Positions 63,746 through 64,000 of a DNA stretch of 64,000 nucleotides are shown one piece after another (the first letter of the stretch is position 1; every line of letters begins with the position of its first letter). Both the position numbers and the translations under genes were made by a program. The notes under the pieces were generated by a model that had not been told where the DNA came from, did no database searches, and saw only the letters and a list, made by a program, of their open reading frames with translations. The DNA is from Listeria goaensis (GTDB taxonomy: Bacteria; Bacillota; Bacilli; Lactobacillales; Listeriaceae), in the NCBI RefSeq assembly GCF_900186125.1, contig NZ_FYBQ01000004.1:1-64000 (forward strand). The letters run 5' to 3'.

Positions 63746-64000
63746 TCAAAAGTTTTCTAACATATCTTCTTGTTTCTCAAAGACTTCCGTTACTTTCTTG
63801 CCAAAATGTCCTTTTACTGCTTCTTGTAAGTGGCTGCTTGTCTTTGAAACAGATGTTTTCGCCATTTTCATTTCTTCTTTTCCGGTTTTTCGAACTTCCT
63901 TGTCGGCCGCTTCTCCCGTCCGGCTATTTTGCATGCCCAAGGTTCGGACTTGTATTTTCTGACTGCTTTTCTGAAATTCTTTCAGTAGGTCTTCCAATGC
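63746..64000 (-). CDS. C-terminal end of a gene running off the window, unknown
   Basis: An open frame of at least 84 codons with no stop up to the window edge, ending EVFEKQEDMLENF. It is very rich in Lys, Glu, Ser and Thr (EEMKMAKTSVSKTSSHL) and looks helical. A start at TTG 63997 would have no visible ribosome site inside the window, so it is treated as a 3' fragment. Function cannot be assigned. Confidence 0.5.
   Translation of the reverse strand, partial: ALEDLLKEFQKSSQKIQVRTLGMQNSRTGEAADKEVRKTGKEEMKMAKTSVSKTSSHLQEAVKGHFGKKVTEVFEKQEDMLENF

Overview
The window is chromosomal DNA from a Listeria species or very close relative. Nearly every long reading frame is a recognisable low-GC Firmicutes protein. 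The order rRNA, DeoR regulator, pgi, Nudix, S1 protein, PatB, ABC pair, aspartokinase, PpiB, MFS, Mrp operon, MenI, YuiD, ndh, fnr, yhfK, yuzB, yuzD, nifU-like, followed later by eno, gpmI, tpiA, pgk, gap, cggR, rpoN, is the order I recall from the lmo2366-lmo2397 and lmo2452-lmo2463 parts of L. monocytogenes EGD-e (memory, not a search). The species cannot be fixed from the sequence alone.

Layout. 1-373: 5' end, leader and promoter of a leftward rRNA operon. 374-9606: sugar-phosphate regulator, pgi and housekeeping genes. 9721-11425: an MFS exporter followed by two tandem copies of a 180-bp repeat with inverted ends. 11544-17530: seven-gene Mrp Na+/H+ antiporter operon. 17572-19047: menI, yuiD and an unknown gene. 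19176-22703: an AT-rich accessory cassette for a type VII secreted LXG protein, with two small export partners, a probable membrane immunity protein and a DUF4176 protein. 22870-28452: redox and iron-sulfur genes (ndh, ferredoxin-NADP reductase, yhfK, yuzB, yuzD, yutI), a probable small RNA and pgpA. 28499-32534: trehalose uptake and cleavage with TreR and two clear operators. 32594-37703: CBS-domain membrane protein, NagD-like phosphatase, yutD, yunD, a TSUP transporter and its partner. 37744-41905: secreted proteins and a PadR-DUF1700-DUF4097 envelope operon. 41968-50174: mixed genes including a frameshifted PRPP synthetase, a CDF transporter, a MerR-controlled reductase, an alpha carbonic anhydrase lipoprotein, a second probable small RNA and an esterase-like protein lacking its nucleophile. 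50400-58057: the lower-glycolysis operon cggR-gap-pgk-tpiA-gpmI-eno with its CggR operator and a 43-bp tandem repeat array before eno. 58410-64000: rpoN, a dipeptidase and several unknown small or secreted proteins.

The most unusual items are: the LXG cassette, whose glycine-rich effector C-terminus and polytopic immunity protein suggest a membrane-depolarising toxin of the TspA type; the 180-bp inverted-end repeats with a collapsed relative upstream of pgpA; the 43-bp repeat array within the glycolytic transcript; two unannotated RNA genes with strong promoters and terminators; and two enzymes that have lost catalytic residues (Nudix, alpha/beta hydrolase).
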